64,000 bases of DNA, taken from NCBI GenBank assembly GCA_963924555.1, contig OZ004583.1, positions 3,505,501 through 3,569,500 of the forward strand, written 5' to 3'. The notes beneath the pieces are model-generated. The model did no database searches and was not told the DNA's origin. It was given only the letters and a program-made list of their open reading frames with translations. The stretch's first letter is position 1; each line of letters begins with the position of its first letter. Below, piece by piece: positions 50,601 through 62,700 of the stretch. A program made the translations under genes and the position numbers. This DNA is from Crambe crambe. Taxonomy: Eukaryota > Porifera > Demospongiae > Poecilosclerida > Crambeidae.

Positions 50601-52328
50601 ATTAGCATGCATGCTATAGTATATAGAAACTGACTGCATAATGAGGGCCACTTATTGCTTGTTAAAGGTGGGAGAGGGCATGCAACTAGCAATATACTCC
50701 AGATGCATGGTACAAATATCAGCCTATAATAGTATTATGATGGAGAGCTTTAAAAATGGGCACTTAGTGGCTAGAGTATTTGTCTTCGAAAGTCATGAGT
50801 TTATAATAATACTTGATTGAGGAAGTTCATAAACAAGTAATTCAGCTTTGCTGATGAAAAGGAAAATTTCTTTCATTATGAGATTAATCTAGCAGCATAA
50901 CAAGCAAGCTATGTAAATTGGGAATTTTCCAGTGCTGCAGGGTTCTCCCCAAAGGACACTCTGATGGGGACCATTTTTCTTTCATGTTGTTAAAACAATG
51001 TATTTTAATAGCCACAAGAATACCAAAATCTTTTAATGTGGTATCCAGGCACCGCTCTGATCAGTTTCACTTATGTAATTCTCATGTCTAGAATCTTCTT
51101 TTAATAATACGGTAGTTTAATGACCATAGTAACAGATGCATACCTTAAGATCTACCTGAACTTGTTCAGAAGTGTAAGTAGGTTGTCCCATTAGGATATA
51201 GCTGATACCAGCATATTTATTTACTTCTAAGATAACTAAAAAATTAATAATAGCATTTGAAACACAAATTTAGATGCTTCAATATTATCTCACGTGATGA
51301 AGAGGCAATCTTTATATTTAAATGCTTTAGATGATTTTTGATGAGTTTATCACACACTAATTCCTTTGATCGACTTTTGAGTTCGTCTCGAATAAAATCA
51401 TGCATTAAATTCAAGACTGTATATAAAAGACTATTCAGAAAAATATTAGCTATTAATTTTTTTAAATAATAACTGCCATACCATTTAACTCCATAAAATT
51501 CCAAACCAATGTCCTGAATTTCAAAGGAACAACTTGTGGCATTAATTTGAGGATGCCCCTGGTTATTCGAGGTGATTCGAAACTCTATCTTGAATGACAT
51601 CTTTTTAGCTGTTACATTTATTGATCCAGTGAATATGCCTAACAAAGGAACGGAAATGTTCCAGTCAGCTGAAATATCCAGGGAAACATTATCAGCTTTC
51701 AGGACCAAACCAGCAGGAGAGGATTTGAGAGATAATCTTCCATCACCCACTTCGGTCACTTGTATACTTGAGACCATCAATTTAATGATGCATACAAAAA
51801 ACAAACAACCATGCAAGCAACAAACAAGTTGAATGTTTACATAGCTATAAAGAAGTGTATAGCTGGACTCACTTTTTGAAATCATACTTTATGCACTTCC
51901 AGAACGTTCCAGAAATATTGTATTCTTTTATTTCATTCACAAGGAAAGGCAGACTAATAGTACTCACTATAACAATAAATCATTGCAACAACAAAAGTGT
52001 GAATGATTAATACAGTATGTGAATGATTAATACAGTATGTGGCATGGTATGAGCCTTTTGATGTCTATTATTTTAAATATCCCATGAAAAAATTGATGAT
52101 TCCTATTTTTCTCCTTTTTATTTTTTTTCAAAAAGCAATGATGGCGTATAGCCTTAGCCTACTCTATACTCACACTACCTACTCTAGTTACTCACAGTAA
52201 TCAAGTCCTTTTTGGGTGACTGTGGCTCTGAAGCCCGGATTAGAACTAGCTAAACAGTAAAAGTTACTACGAATTAACACTTCTACTATTATCACTGTCA
52301 CAATCAGGCCAAGTAACTTCTCCGCCAT
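47685..52328 (-). CDS. BPI/LBP-family lipid-binding protein, copy 1
   Basis: Bactericidal permeability-increasing / LPS-binding family, secreted proteins that bind lipopolysaccharide or other lipids. Thirteen exons on the minus strand, in coding order: 52,328-52,192; 51,962-51,873; 51,766-51,482; 51,430-51,294; 51,235-51,144; 50,498-50,307; 50,181-50,110; 49,864-49,697; 49,508-49,423; 49,359-49,317; 49,238-49,169; 48,004-47,922; 47,741-47,685. Predicted 503 aa (human BPI 487). A signal peptide (MAEKLLGLIVTVIIVEVLI) is followed by NPGFRATVTQKGLDYC, the BPI N-terminal signature. The N-barrel includes GTFW, a SCSFEIQDIG strand and the Cys in ELVCDKLI. The C-barrel includes MYLWVSEYVANTAALVY and ends GYAVVGMDITYDP. 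The exon 3/4 join differs from copy 2. Confidence 0.88.
50938..51072. mobile_element. Truncated CAGGGTTCTC-ended MITE, BPI-1 intron 5
   Basis: Begins CAGGGTTCTCCCC at 50,938. Its interior ('catttttctttcatg', 'acaatgtatttta', 'caccgctctgatcagtttca') is the reverse complement of the element at 22,276-22,449. The right terminus is missing or diverged, so no target duplication is visible. Absent from the corresponding intron of BPI copy 2. Confidence 0.7.
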
Positions 52329-54065
52329 TATTTTCTGCGCAATTCTACCACAGCGCGCGCAGCGCAGGTAGCTAAATGGGTGGGGCTGAAAATTAGCTAC
52401 ATATGATGCCGAGAGGGAACTTTGGAGTGACAACTTGAGCGAGCTCACTGTTCAGAAGAAAGATACCAAGGTATGGATCTAGTCAGCCCCAGCCATGACT
52501 TGATACGTTTTGTAGCAAGGGCCTCTGCCTTCGTGACGGTTTTGGTATTGATGGAATTTACCGATAATCTGAAGTGGAGGAAGGGACTAGCTAAGTAGAG
52601 CTGAATCAATGTTGTTGCTGAAGTTGTCTGTGAAGCCAGCATGCAGCTCCAACCAACTGAGTGTGGGATTAGACCTGTGGTAGCGATGTCAGGTCAAAAA
52701 TCAAATCTTAATTGTAGGATTCTAATTTTTGATATCCTTTTCTGCCAACTTAGAGAAACCAGAAGCGCTGAAATCGGCCAAGCCGTTGCGGAGATCCAGT
52801 CCTTAATTAGAACATTGTCACTATTCGATTTAATTATACAGAATTAAAAAATAATTCTTAATTAACGTAGTGGGCTATTTAAAGGAAAATTTTATGTCAT
52901 CGATGCTTTTGTGTATATCTCTGGATTGAAGCCACCAATTCTCTTCAAATTTGAAATACAAAGAAGAAATGGTGCACACTACAATGTATTTGAATCTGAT
53001 AGACAGAGAATGACTATTGCCTAAAAATACCTGATTTTCAGCAGCTTGGGTAGATCACTAAAATAGTTCTTTAAAGCATCTTCACTCATGCTTATACTTA
53101 TGCCAGCATCAAGCTCCAAGACTCAGCAGTAGTTAAATTGTTGCCCTGCCCATTTTTTCACAATTATTAATTTCTCAGGTTAATCCGCGAAAAAGTAAGT
53201 TGGTAAGAGCGATTTTGTGCACCTAACTATTCGTAGATAGGGGCAAAGAATATGTGTATTCGAGTTTTCATCCATTCACAATTTTGATCATGCAATTATG
53301 ACATTATTTTTGTAAGAAATGTACATAGTGCAAGCATAAAGCTATGAAATCATAGAATATAGTGCTGATATTTAAATTCTACGCTATTTTTTACCCCTGG
53401 GAGCAACTTCTTCTCGAACAGCTTATCAAGGGCTTGCGGATCGCCATTCTTGTACACACACTCTCCTGTTTCAGCAGTAGCTGAAAACCCTGTACACGTA
53501 TCCGCCCACGCACGACTTCCGGTTTGACATCGCGTCATATTTTGCCTATCGGTCTAGACTATGGATTCGATGGGCTCTTTGGTGAGTGATCTGCTGGCTA
53601 AGAGCTCAGGGAAAACACAACTGTTTGCAGGGGTAATAAGGGTGTGAATAACTAAGAGTTTAGTTCCCTCCTAGTCAATCTGTCCATTTCACTCTTGACT
53701 TCCCCATTCTTCTCAAAATCCACCTTAGCACTTATCCCCACCTTTCCGACTTGATTACTTATTGTGATTACATATTTTGATAGCAGCAGCATTCTAGTTG
53801 CAAGGAAACAGATCAGTCGTTATAGCTATAGTATATGCTACATGGTTCAAACACAATTATCTGGAAGGACATATTGACCTTCCCATGGGGCTTCCCATGG
53901 AGCTTTTAAGCTCTGTACAATAAGGGATAGTTTCTTGTCTATTAAACTCCTCCAACTGGCTTGAGTCTCGTAGGGCCATGAGCTCCAGCTCCTCAGACCT
54001 GTGGTTCCAATTACAAGGCCTCACTCAGCTATTCCTCTAGCTAGCTACGAGTTGTCTACAGTACA
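52329..54065. other. Unique spacer between the two cyclase-BPI units
   Basis: No supported gene. A minus-strand frame (53,350-53,538; AWADTCTGFSATAETGECVY) is high in coding-like composition but has no recognised domain, and a plus-strand ATG at about 53,562 heads in the opposite direction (MDSMGSLVSDLLAKSSGK) before a GTGAGT. These could be a head-to-head pair of first exons, but no partner exons were found. This is the only part of 45.8-59.7 kb without a duplicate. Confidence 0.4.
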
Positions 54066-54069
54066 TGAT

Positions 54070-55000
54070 TGCAACTTAAATTGCATGCTTACTTAATAGG
54101 AAGAAAGAGGAAACTACAATAGGTTCCAAGGTGACTTGTTTCTAGCCTCGTCCCCAAGCCCTCCTTTTTAATTCATAACTAAAAAGAGGGCCTGGGGGGA
54201 CGAGGCTAACTCATTTCCGGAATGAACTTGCACAGATGCTGGTAAGATGGAAGTTGGAAGAGGGAGATAAATAAAACTATGGCCTTTGACACATAGCTAG
54301 TACAGTAAGTTAACTGATAGCCAATTATGGCTACTATAACTAATCACTTTATCAGGATATGAGATCTGGTAATACAAAGTTGATCTGACTCATTAGTCAG
54401 TCTCATCTGACTCGTGTGTTGGACTCTCAACCTTAATAGCAAAACTGAAGCCACAAGAGGTCATAAGAATCATGGACCACCTTCATTCACTCTTTGATAA
54501 AGTTTGCAGCAGTAAAGAGATTTTAGAAGGAACTATGATGGCTGTACAGCTGTTTCTGGATTGGTAGAGACTCTGGAAGAAACAAACATGAGGACAGCTC
54601 CTATATGGTTCTGAGTTCAGATTTTGAGATGAAGAAGTATTACAGTTGCTAACATCTAATCAGCCTTAAGACCGCATCATATTTTGCTACTCTATTGACT
54701 ATATCAGCTCTTGATCTCATGAACTCATCCCTGCAATAAGATCAGAATCCCCTTGAAGATATGTCACATCTCCAGCTCTGCATTCTGGACTCTGCACAGC
54801 TGAAATTTGAAGTTTGCAGGCAGGCTTAATTCAAGTCATATTCCACAACTTAGTATGTCTAGCCTCACAAATTTGAGTGCAAATACCTTCCCAAACATAA
54901 CTCAGTGGACACTTTATTTTATGATTTGGCTTGGTGCAGCTAGCTATATACCTTCTCTGGATCTAGCAATAACATAAATGACTATTTAGCTGATTAGCTA
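54070..55000 (+). pseudogene. Second copy of the cyclase-like gene, dead
   Basis: Matches exon 2 of the gene at 45,688 from 'aataggaagaaagaggaaac' (interrupted by a 66-bp MITE) and exon 4 from about 54,420 to 54,990 ('cttaatagcaaaactgaagc', 'gacatttagctgatt'-like end). Many small deletions and frame changes remove any usable frame. The matches to exon 1 and exon 3 were not found. Convergent with BPI copy 2 as the parent is with copy 1. Confidence 0.85.
54143..54208. mobile_element. 66-bp hairpin MITE, MULE-like ends
   Basis: TAGCCTCGTCCCC... and ...GGGGGACGAGGCTA form an almost pure hairpin with a short loop ('aattcataact'). It is flanked by ACTTGTTTC and ACTCATTTC, a 9-bp target duplication with two C/T-type differences. 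The uninterrupted sequence in the functional paralogue is ACTCGTCTC at about 45,940, confirming the insertion point. Confidence 0.85.
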
Positions 55001-55089
55001 TTGTGTGGATAGATAGCTACATAGCTAGCAATTTTTTTAATTTGAAATAAAGGTTCAAGTTATAATAGCTAGCTATAGCTAATAGCTTA

Positions 55090-58000
55090 TTAGTTTCTTG
55101 GAACAGGATCATAAGTGATGTCCATCCCCACAATGGCATATCCCTGCAGGTTATAATTTAGCTAGTCAGAAAATGTATAGGCAGCCATTGGGTTGAGACA
55201 CCTAGCTAACTACTAGAAAAGCCTTAGAGTATAAGGAAAGAAACAAAAAAAAATGAATTTCCTCAAGCATGCTCATCCCAATTATTTCAGTATTACACTT
55301 CTGAATTGATCATGCAATGCAAACCTTGTGGAAGTCAACTGAAGTGTGGTGAAATATTAAGCCCTCTGCTGTAGGATTATGTACCAAATATCCTTTATTA
55401 GCCACTTCTATGATAATAAAATTAATTAAGGCATAGCTATATGATATCTGGCTGCAGGTATGGATTACTCACTATTGATACTTGGTATTATCTTTTCCTG
55501 TGTTAATCTCAGACCTTTATTTAGTAGGTTAATTTTGTCCACCTGCATGCATACATGCACACATCAGATTAATTATGACTGTTGAGTTTAAAAAAATCTG
55601 CTCACATCTATGTGCCCAACATTGGATTTAAGAAGAGTTATATCGATTCTGCAATAAAGGGAAGATTCAGTATGTAGTTAACCATAGCAAGAAATAAAAT
55701 CTTAGTGTTAATTACCTTACATCAGTAGCATTAGCCTTGATGGTAAATGTGCTGTTCTTTGTGCCATTTTCTAGCCAAACTCTGGCACTAACATCTGCAG
55801 TCTATAATATATGAGAGAAAAGAACTCCCATGCAATTCATGACTATTATTATTATAGCTATACTGCAGCTACTACCTACACGATTCCTGGGTCTATGGCC
55901 CAGTAGCTACTATTTTAGCTAGTCAGTTTTTTTTGTTTTATTTGTTGTTGTTGTTTTGTTGTTTTTTTTAGAATATAGAGCTAGCTATGTACTTTAACTA
56001 AGTAGAAAAATGATATTGCAAAAAGCTTATTTCACCCGTGCATAAAAATTAGTGGGCAGAGTTTCAAACTATAGTCAGATAAAAGCTAGTTTCTTGCTTC
56101 ATGGTGCTATGAAGCACCAACAAAGCCCAGAGAAGGGCAACAAGATACCAAAGGTATAGTGTAGATAGTTTTGTTAGTTTATGTTTTTGAGCATAAGCTT
56201 ATAAGTTGGAAGCCTACCTTATAGGCCTACCTTATTTCTGGTGATTTTCCACATGATTCCCAGTTGTTCTGTGCACAAAGCTTTCATGGCTGACTAGCTA
56301 GCTTTAGCGCTATGCTTGAAGCTTTAGTCTAAGCTCTAAAAAAAATGTTCAATCAAGAATATTGTGCATTTACATAGCTACCTACTATGCAGAGAAAAGA
56401 AAACATAGCACAAATTCTTACAAATCCCAGGGTGAAAGCCAGGGGCATAATACTCCCAGTAAGAACGTAAACATCAACAGCTCCAGTCGATGAAATACTA
56501 ACTCCTTGCTCAGTGATTACGACATTTGGTGGTTTCTTCACTGCCCTAATAGTCAATAGCAGTTCCTTTCTGGGAAATCTGTGATACAACTGCAGTATGT
56601 ACAAAGAAAAATGAGTCAGTTATGATTCCTTCATACGTAACTAGCATCATATGATTACAATAATGTATGGGATAATAATACAAAAAAGTAGTTCATGCTG
56701 TAGTTACCATACTGTCCATACATAGTGTAAACTTTCATGGGTTTATAAATTCCCTTATTTCCATGTGTTAGCTAATTTTTTTTCAAGACCACAAAATCCA
56801 CAAAAATTTACTTCATGAAATTCCTGCCATGTTTTAGCAGCTAAACTTCCACCCATAATAGCTATAGATGTTAAAGTGTAGCTGTAGGTATGTATAGCTT
56901 ATGTTAACACATCCAACATACTTCAGGTGCAAAGAATGAAAATGTAGTTGTATTTAGTCCAAGGAAGACTTTATGATGCTTATCTTTCAACTATAAACAT
57001 TGAATATAAAAGTGGATTAGAGGATGATAATGGAGTTGGTGCAGGATGATGGGAGTGGTTTTGGAGAACCACATGTTTCCATCGGTCAATGAGCTATACA
57101 GTTATCAGCTGTAAATTTAACATCAGCAGAGAGCTGATCACCCAGTATACGTATGAACTGGTTTTGAAATTTTGAGAATTGAAAAGTTATATTATAATCC
57201 AGGTATTAAATAAATACACATTTATAGACTTCTAATGTATTGGCACTTACTGAATCAGCTGTGATATTATAACAGAGTTTTCCTGCTCTCATGTAGACCA
57301 AAGCTGCTGTGTTGGCCACATACTCACTGGCCCACAGATACATCATCTTGGATGAAGTTTTGATTGAAGGGGGAGAAGTAGGCAATGGAGGAGGAATAAA
57401 AGGAAATTTGACATTGGGTTGAGTCAGTGATAGGAATTCTCCCTACGTATAAGGTAAGAGTATGTGGTTGAATCATGACCTTGCCTTGTACCCAGTGGGT
57501 ATGAGGCCTATAGTATCACTCATTGCCACATGGTTTATGAACAGCTACATGCGCATACCATCAAGTGCTTATTGACTTCTGAAGGCGGGAGAGAGCATGC
57601 AACTAGCATATAAGGTACAGATATTCCCGGCCAAGAATGAATGCATCCAATATCATAGTCAGTCAAGACTTCAATATCGACACACTTGGGACCCAGCCTT
57701 TTGTCCTTTGTAGAGGGTTGTCCTCTTTTGGAGGTTCAGTTTTCAGGAATCTTGCAAAATGCTGAGTGTGCATTCTCGTGCATACTCGTCTTTGAGCTTC
57801 GAAAAATCTCACTGGAGAAGGTTAATTGTACACCAAAGGTTAGAAGTATACTAGAACAGCTAGCTCTTCAAGGCTTATTAGAAGTTACTTCTCTCCAAAT
57901 TCGAGCGCAATTTCAAAAGTTCGCATGCGTAGTAGTTGGTTAACGGATAATGCCTGACGACTGATTTACATTGTGAAAACATGCATTAAGTAGTCCCTAT

Positions 58001-59688
58001 ATAGCTACACATGTGCAATGTACACTGTATATTTATAGAGTGTATACTTTGGTGGGAGGTTTGGAGTATCCTTATCAAAATTCCACTGTATATATTATTA
58101 GTTTATAATCACTGTAGAAGTTTATAAACAAGCAGTTTCAGCTTCAAAGCTGATGAAAGGAGAATTCTTTCACTATGAGGTCATGCAATAACAACATAAC
58201 TTGTGTATGAATAGATTAGCTAACAAGGAAGCTATAGAATACATACCTTAAGATCTATTTGAACTTGTTCAGCAGTATAAGTGGGTTGTCCCATTAGGAT
58301 ATAGCTGACACCAGCAAATTTATCTAATTCAATGACAACTATTTCAAACACAAAATTGTAGATGAAGTTAGGACTGCATGATGCTTTGATATTTTTATCT
58401 CACGTGATGAAGAGGCAATCTTTTCATTTAAGTGTCTTAGCTGATTTTTGATGAGTTTATCACACACTAATTCCTCTGACTGACGTTTGAGTTCATCTTG
58501 AAAACTATCATACATCTGATTCAATAATGGGCTGTACATAGAATGATAAAAGACTAACATTGATCTTGAGTGAGTAATGGTAATGCAGTATTTATTTTTG
58601 TGGTTACATATATGTATCAACTTTAGCTAAGTACATTGTTGCCAATGGTTTTTTTTCTCCCAGTTCCTGCTCATTTTTCTAAGAATAAAAAATACCATAC
58701 CTCGTAAATTCCAAACTAATGTCTTGTATTTCAAAGGAGCAACTTGTGGCATTAATTTGGGGATGCCCCTGGTTATTTGAGGTGATGCGAAACTCTATCT
58801 TGAATGACATCTCATCAGCTGTTCCATTTAGTGATCCAGTGAATATGCCTAACAAAGGAACGGAAATGTTCCAGTCAGCTGAAATATTAAGGGAAACATT
58901 ATCAGCTTTCAGGACCAAACCAGCAGGAGAGGATTTGAGAGATAATCTTCCATCGCCCACTTCAGTCACTTGTACACTTGAGACCGTCATACAAAAACAA
59001 AACAAAACAAAACAAAACAAAACAAAACAAAAAGCTCAGTACTAGAGCTATAATTATCCTTTTGCTCTGTCTTGAATGTTATTCTAAATTGTTTATAAAA
59101 GTTATACTGTGGTCACATGCTATCTATATTATATGAGGTTATTCAATAGGCAAACATCCATGAAACTTCCTAGTTACTGATATAATTATTGTTAGCTTGA
59201 AAAGCTTCAGTGGATGAAGCGCCCCATATACAATAGGATTACAGAAATCCAGGAAATTTCCACTGGCTGTATGTCACTCAAATAACTGCTATAAAAATTA
59301 TAGGACTCACTTTTTTATTTCATACTTTACTGATTGTGAAAGTAACTTCACTGTTCCAGAGATACTGTGTTCTTTTAATTGATTCACAAGGAAAGGTAGA
59401 CTAACATTACTCACTAAAAATCAAATGACAACAAATGCAACTAACAACAACAAAAGTGTGAGGTGTGTGCCTTATTGTTCTGTAGAGTGAGGTGATCCTG
59501 TTAACAATATAATGGCTCGTATATAGTCACTACTATTCTGTGTCTCGAGACTACTACTCACAGTAATCAAGTCCTGTTTGGGTGACTGCGGCTCTGAAGC
59601 CCGGATTAGAACTAGCTAAACAGTAAAAGCTACTACAAACCAACATTTCCACTGTCACAATCAGGCCAAGTGACTTGTTCGCCATCAT
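55090..59688 (-). CDS. BPI/LBP-family lipid-binding protein, copy 2
   Basis: Tandem paralogue of the gene at 47,685-52,328. Exons in coding order: 59,688-59,558; 59,409-59,311; 58,976-58,701; 58,531-58,404; 58,338-58,247; 57,442-57,251; 56,990-56,922; 56,589-56,422; 55,801-55,716; 55,648-55,606; 55,542-55,473; 55,407-55,325; 55,143-55,090. All joins keep frame; predicted 496 aa. The signal peptide starts MMANKSLGLIVTVEMLV, followed by NPGFRAAVTQTGLDYC. Exon 2 is three codons longer than in copy 1; the exon 4 acceptor lies downstream of the copy 1 position. Both paralogues stay open across 13 exons, unlike the adjacent cyclase copy, so both are probably expressed. Only 94 bp separate its start from that of HTATIP2. 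Confidence 0.86.
58985..59034. repeat. (AAAAC)n microsatellite, BPI-2 intron 2
   Basis: About nine units of AAAAC/ACAAA immediately upstream (in transcription) of the exon 3 acceptor. On the BPI strand it is a GTTTT repeat serving as the polypyrimidine-like tract. Confidence 0.85.
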
Positions 59689-59782
59689 TGAATTGTTATC
59701 TTTTATCAATGCGCATGCGTATAGACCTAAGTGGGCAGGGCTGAACATTATAGCCACACCCAAAGGTGTGCATGATAGAAAA
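59689..59782. promoter_or_regulatory. 94-bp divergent promoter, BPI-2 / HTATIP2
   Basis: Contains TGCGCATGCGT at about 59,710-59,720, an NRF1-type palindrome shared in kind with the POT-G/PSMD10 promoter, and no obvious TATA box. The two 5' untranslated regions must be very short or overlap. Confidence 0.55.
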
Positions 59783-62700
59783 ATGGCTGAGGGCAGGGGT
59801 CCAGCAGCCTTGAGTGCGATCGTGATTGGAGCCACTGGAGCTGTGGGGAAATGTCTCGTAGGATCCCTCCTCAAAGCTAAGGTTATATTATTGTAGCTAT
59901 GTGACTAGAGTTTGTTATACTGGGATAGAAGTAAAAGTTGGTGGGTCTTCCATGGACATGTTTCCATGGCCTTACCATAGGCCCTACCCTACCCTCGAGA
60001 CTCAGGCCCGTTGGAAGCAAATCAGATAACGACCTCATATGCAGAGCTTTTTTAAAAATAAAAAAATCCCCATGGGGAGGCTTAGATTTTCTGAGCATAA
60101 TTAGACATGGAGCAGGAATGGAAACTGCCCACAATTAACTGTGCCATCTAAGTTTGGCGGGAAAAGACTTTATATTCTTTGTACTCTATGACTATGGCTT
60201 TCCGGGTTCTTTAGATCAAGTATCATCAAAGCCCTGGATTTCATTTTGAGCACTTTTCACATGAGATTTCATGGCCCCCTGTACACTATGCTGTCTTGAC
60301 CCCAGTAGAGCGATGCTACAGAATGGTATAAACATTATACTTTATAGATTTGGTCCCACATACGCCAACATGCAGACAAGTCCAATAATGTCCAGAAAGC
60401 CACCACCCCTGTACTGTTGTTCCATGGAGTGATCACCAGACTCTACCCATGAGACCCATCTTTAGGATACAGTGGAACCTCCAAATAATGTTGGGACCCA
60501 GTATTTATCTTTTGTAGAAAGGTTGTCTTTTTAGTAGGTTGTTAATTTTAGTATGGAGTGTACATAGGGAGTGAGAGGTTTATACAAGAGATTGTCCTTT
60601 GTTTAGAGGTTTACAGCGGACTCCCTCTAATCCGGCCACCTTTGGGACCAGCAGAAGTGTCCTGATTAGAGGGGTGACCTCGTTTCAGTGGTGGATTTAT
60701 ATTATGAAGTATACGTTGGGACTTTTTAAAGTGTCCTGAATACAGGGGTGGCCTCATTTGATCAGAGGGAGTTCACTTGTATACAAAGGTACTTTTAGAC
60801 TGTCCTTGGTTGAGAGGTTTGTCCTCATTCAGAGTGTCTTTTGTCAAAGGTGTGGATGCTAGATACTGGTGTCATATGCAGGATAAAGTGGCCAAGGTGA
60901 CAGTGATTACTCGGAGGAAGGTAAATTCTGTGGCAGAGAGTTATGGGGTGGATGTAAAGGAAGAAGAAGAACAAGGAAGACTGGTCCAGCATGTGGAAGG
61001 TGAGCATTAATAATCCACAACTCATTGGCGAAAGTGCAACGTAAATGACCATTAGTACGGAATGGGCGTGGCTTCTCTCATTAGGACAATACAAACTAGA
61101 CTCTCTGTATCTCTTCTATTCTTGCTACAGGCTCAACTAAACTTCTTACATCTGGAAAACGATGCAGAAGATGATGATATGACCGCTCAAACTCCTCCAG
61201 AACAGCGTCAACGATCGGCACCAGCCGCCGCCTAAATCTATGATTCGTTCAGATTCATCTTCTATGGCTGTAACTCCATGATCCTTTCACATACGACAAT
61301 GAAATTCATATCAACTCGTGCAGTTATAACCACACAATGTGCTTTTACCATCGTTATATCCACAGTTTCCCTTCAAAATAATCACTCATATCGAACGACT
61401 TTTCATTATAAAAGACATGTCGGCCATTTAAAATGACATCATTTGTCAAGCGCGCACCTGTCACTATCATGTGCACGTACGCACGTGCCAACCAGCTATT
61501 AATTAATTTTTAATATTCACAAAAAGTAAACAAACAAGTGAAAGGAAAAAAATTTATGCTAAATAAAAAGGCCATGTAGGGTTAGTCTGTACTTTAACAA
61601 CAAAAATCAAAATTATGCTAATAATCCCTACATCACTGCCTAAACCAAGCGGAACATTTTTATACTGACATGAACAATTAAAGCAGCTTGGTGGGAGGCA
61701 GTGATGTGTAGGGATTATTTTTGTTGTTAAAGTACAGACCAACCCTACATGGCTTTTTTATTTAGCATTTCACTTGTTATTATTGTACCTAAATTGGGAA
61801 ATCATTGTTGATTAATTTATTTTCTGGTCATGTTCAATTAATAGCTAATTCCATGATTGTACAAAATAGTGTGACAGCAAAAATAAATTGCAAGATCTCT
61901 GCCACTCTACCACCTAGCAACCACACCATGTATCATGACCTCCATACATATACCTCTCAGAGTCACTCTTACTAAAATTCGGTGATCAAGATAGTTGCTA
62001 TAAATTTCTATGTATGTACATCTTCGCTATGCAGACTTGGAAACAGTGAAGGATGACACTGTGAAGGAGCTATGCACAGGAAGCCATGTTTTCTTTAACT
62101 GCTTGGGGACCACCAGACGGACAGCTGGCTCTGCTGTAAGTAACTCTTGTTTCCTTTATATTCATAGACATAGAATATCCACTGGTGCCAACCCCCCAAA
62201 TTACTTAGATACAAAGTAGAAAAGTGAAAAGTAAATAATCTACCGTAAATAAATGAAATTTTCGTTAGTTTACGGAACTAGTGCTGGAAATGGTGATGAC
62301 CAGTTCCTATGAGGTTTTTCTATTTGATATGCAGTTACCCTTTTTGGGGTAACATTCAGGCCTTTGACCACTTTATGCAGGTGCTATCAATATATACTGG
62401 TTTTACAGTTAACCACATGGCCCTGTTTGTAGCAATTTTGTACTGTGTTAGCAGATCTCCTACATTATACTAGCCAAGACTTTGTATATATAGTGGTTAT
62501 GCACTTTATTCCAAGGGTTACCATTATAACAAGGTTCCACTTTTGCGTAATGAATAGGCGGCTTTTCGTCGTATTGACTATGAAATGCCTCTGCGCTTGA
62601 TCAAGATAGCCAAAGAAGCAGGAGTTGGTCACTGTAGTGTAGTGACTTCTGTGGGATCCAACCCAAATAGTTGGTTCCTGTACATGAAGACAAAGGGAGA

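Noticed and set aside
53350-53538. 62-aa minus-strand ORF as a gene
   Set aside because: No domain, no paralogue in the window and no splice partners found; kept only as a note in the spacer entry.
61131-61180. Extra HTATIP2 exon after a good-looking acceptor
   Set aside because: Joining it in phase gives a stop within about 15 codons, whereas the acceptor at 62,034 restores the family sequence.
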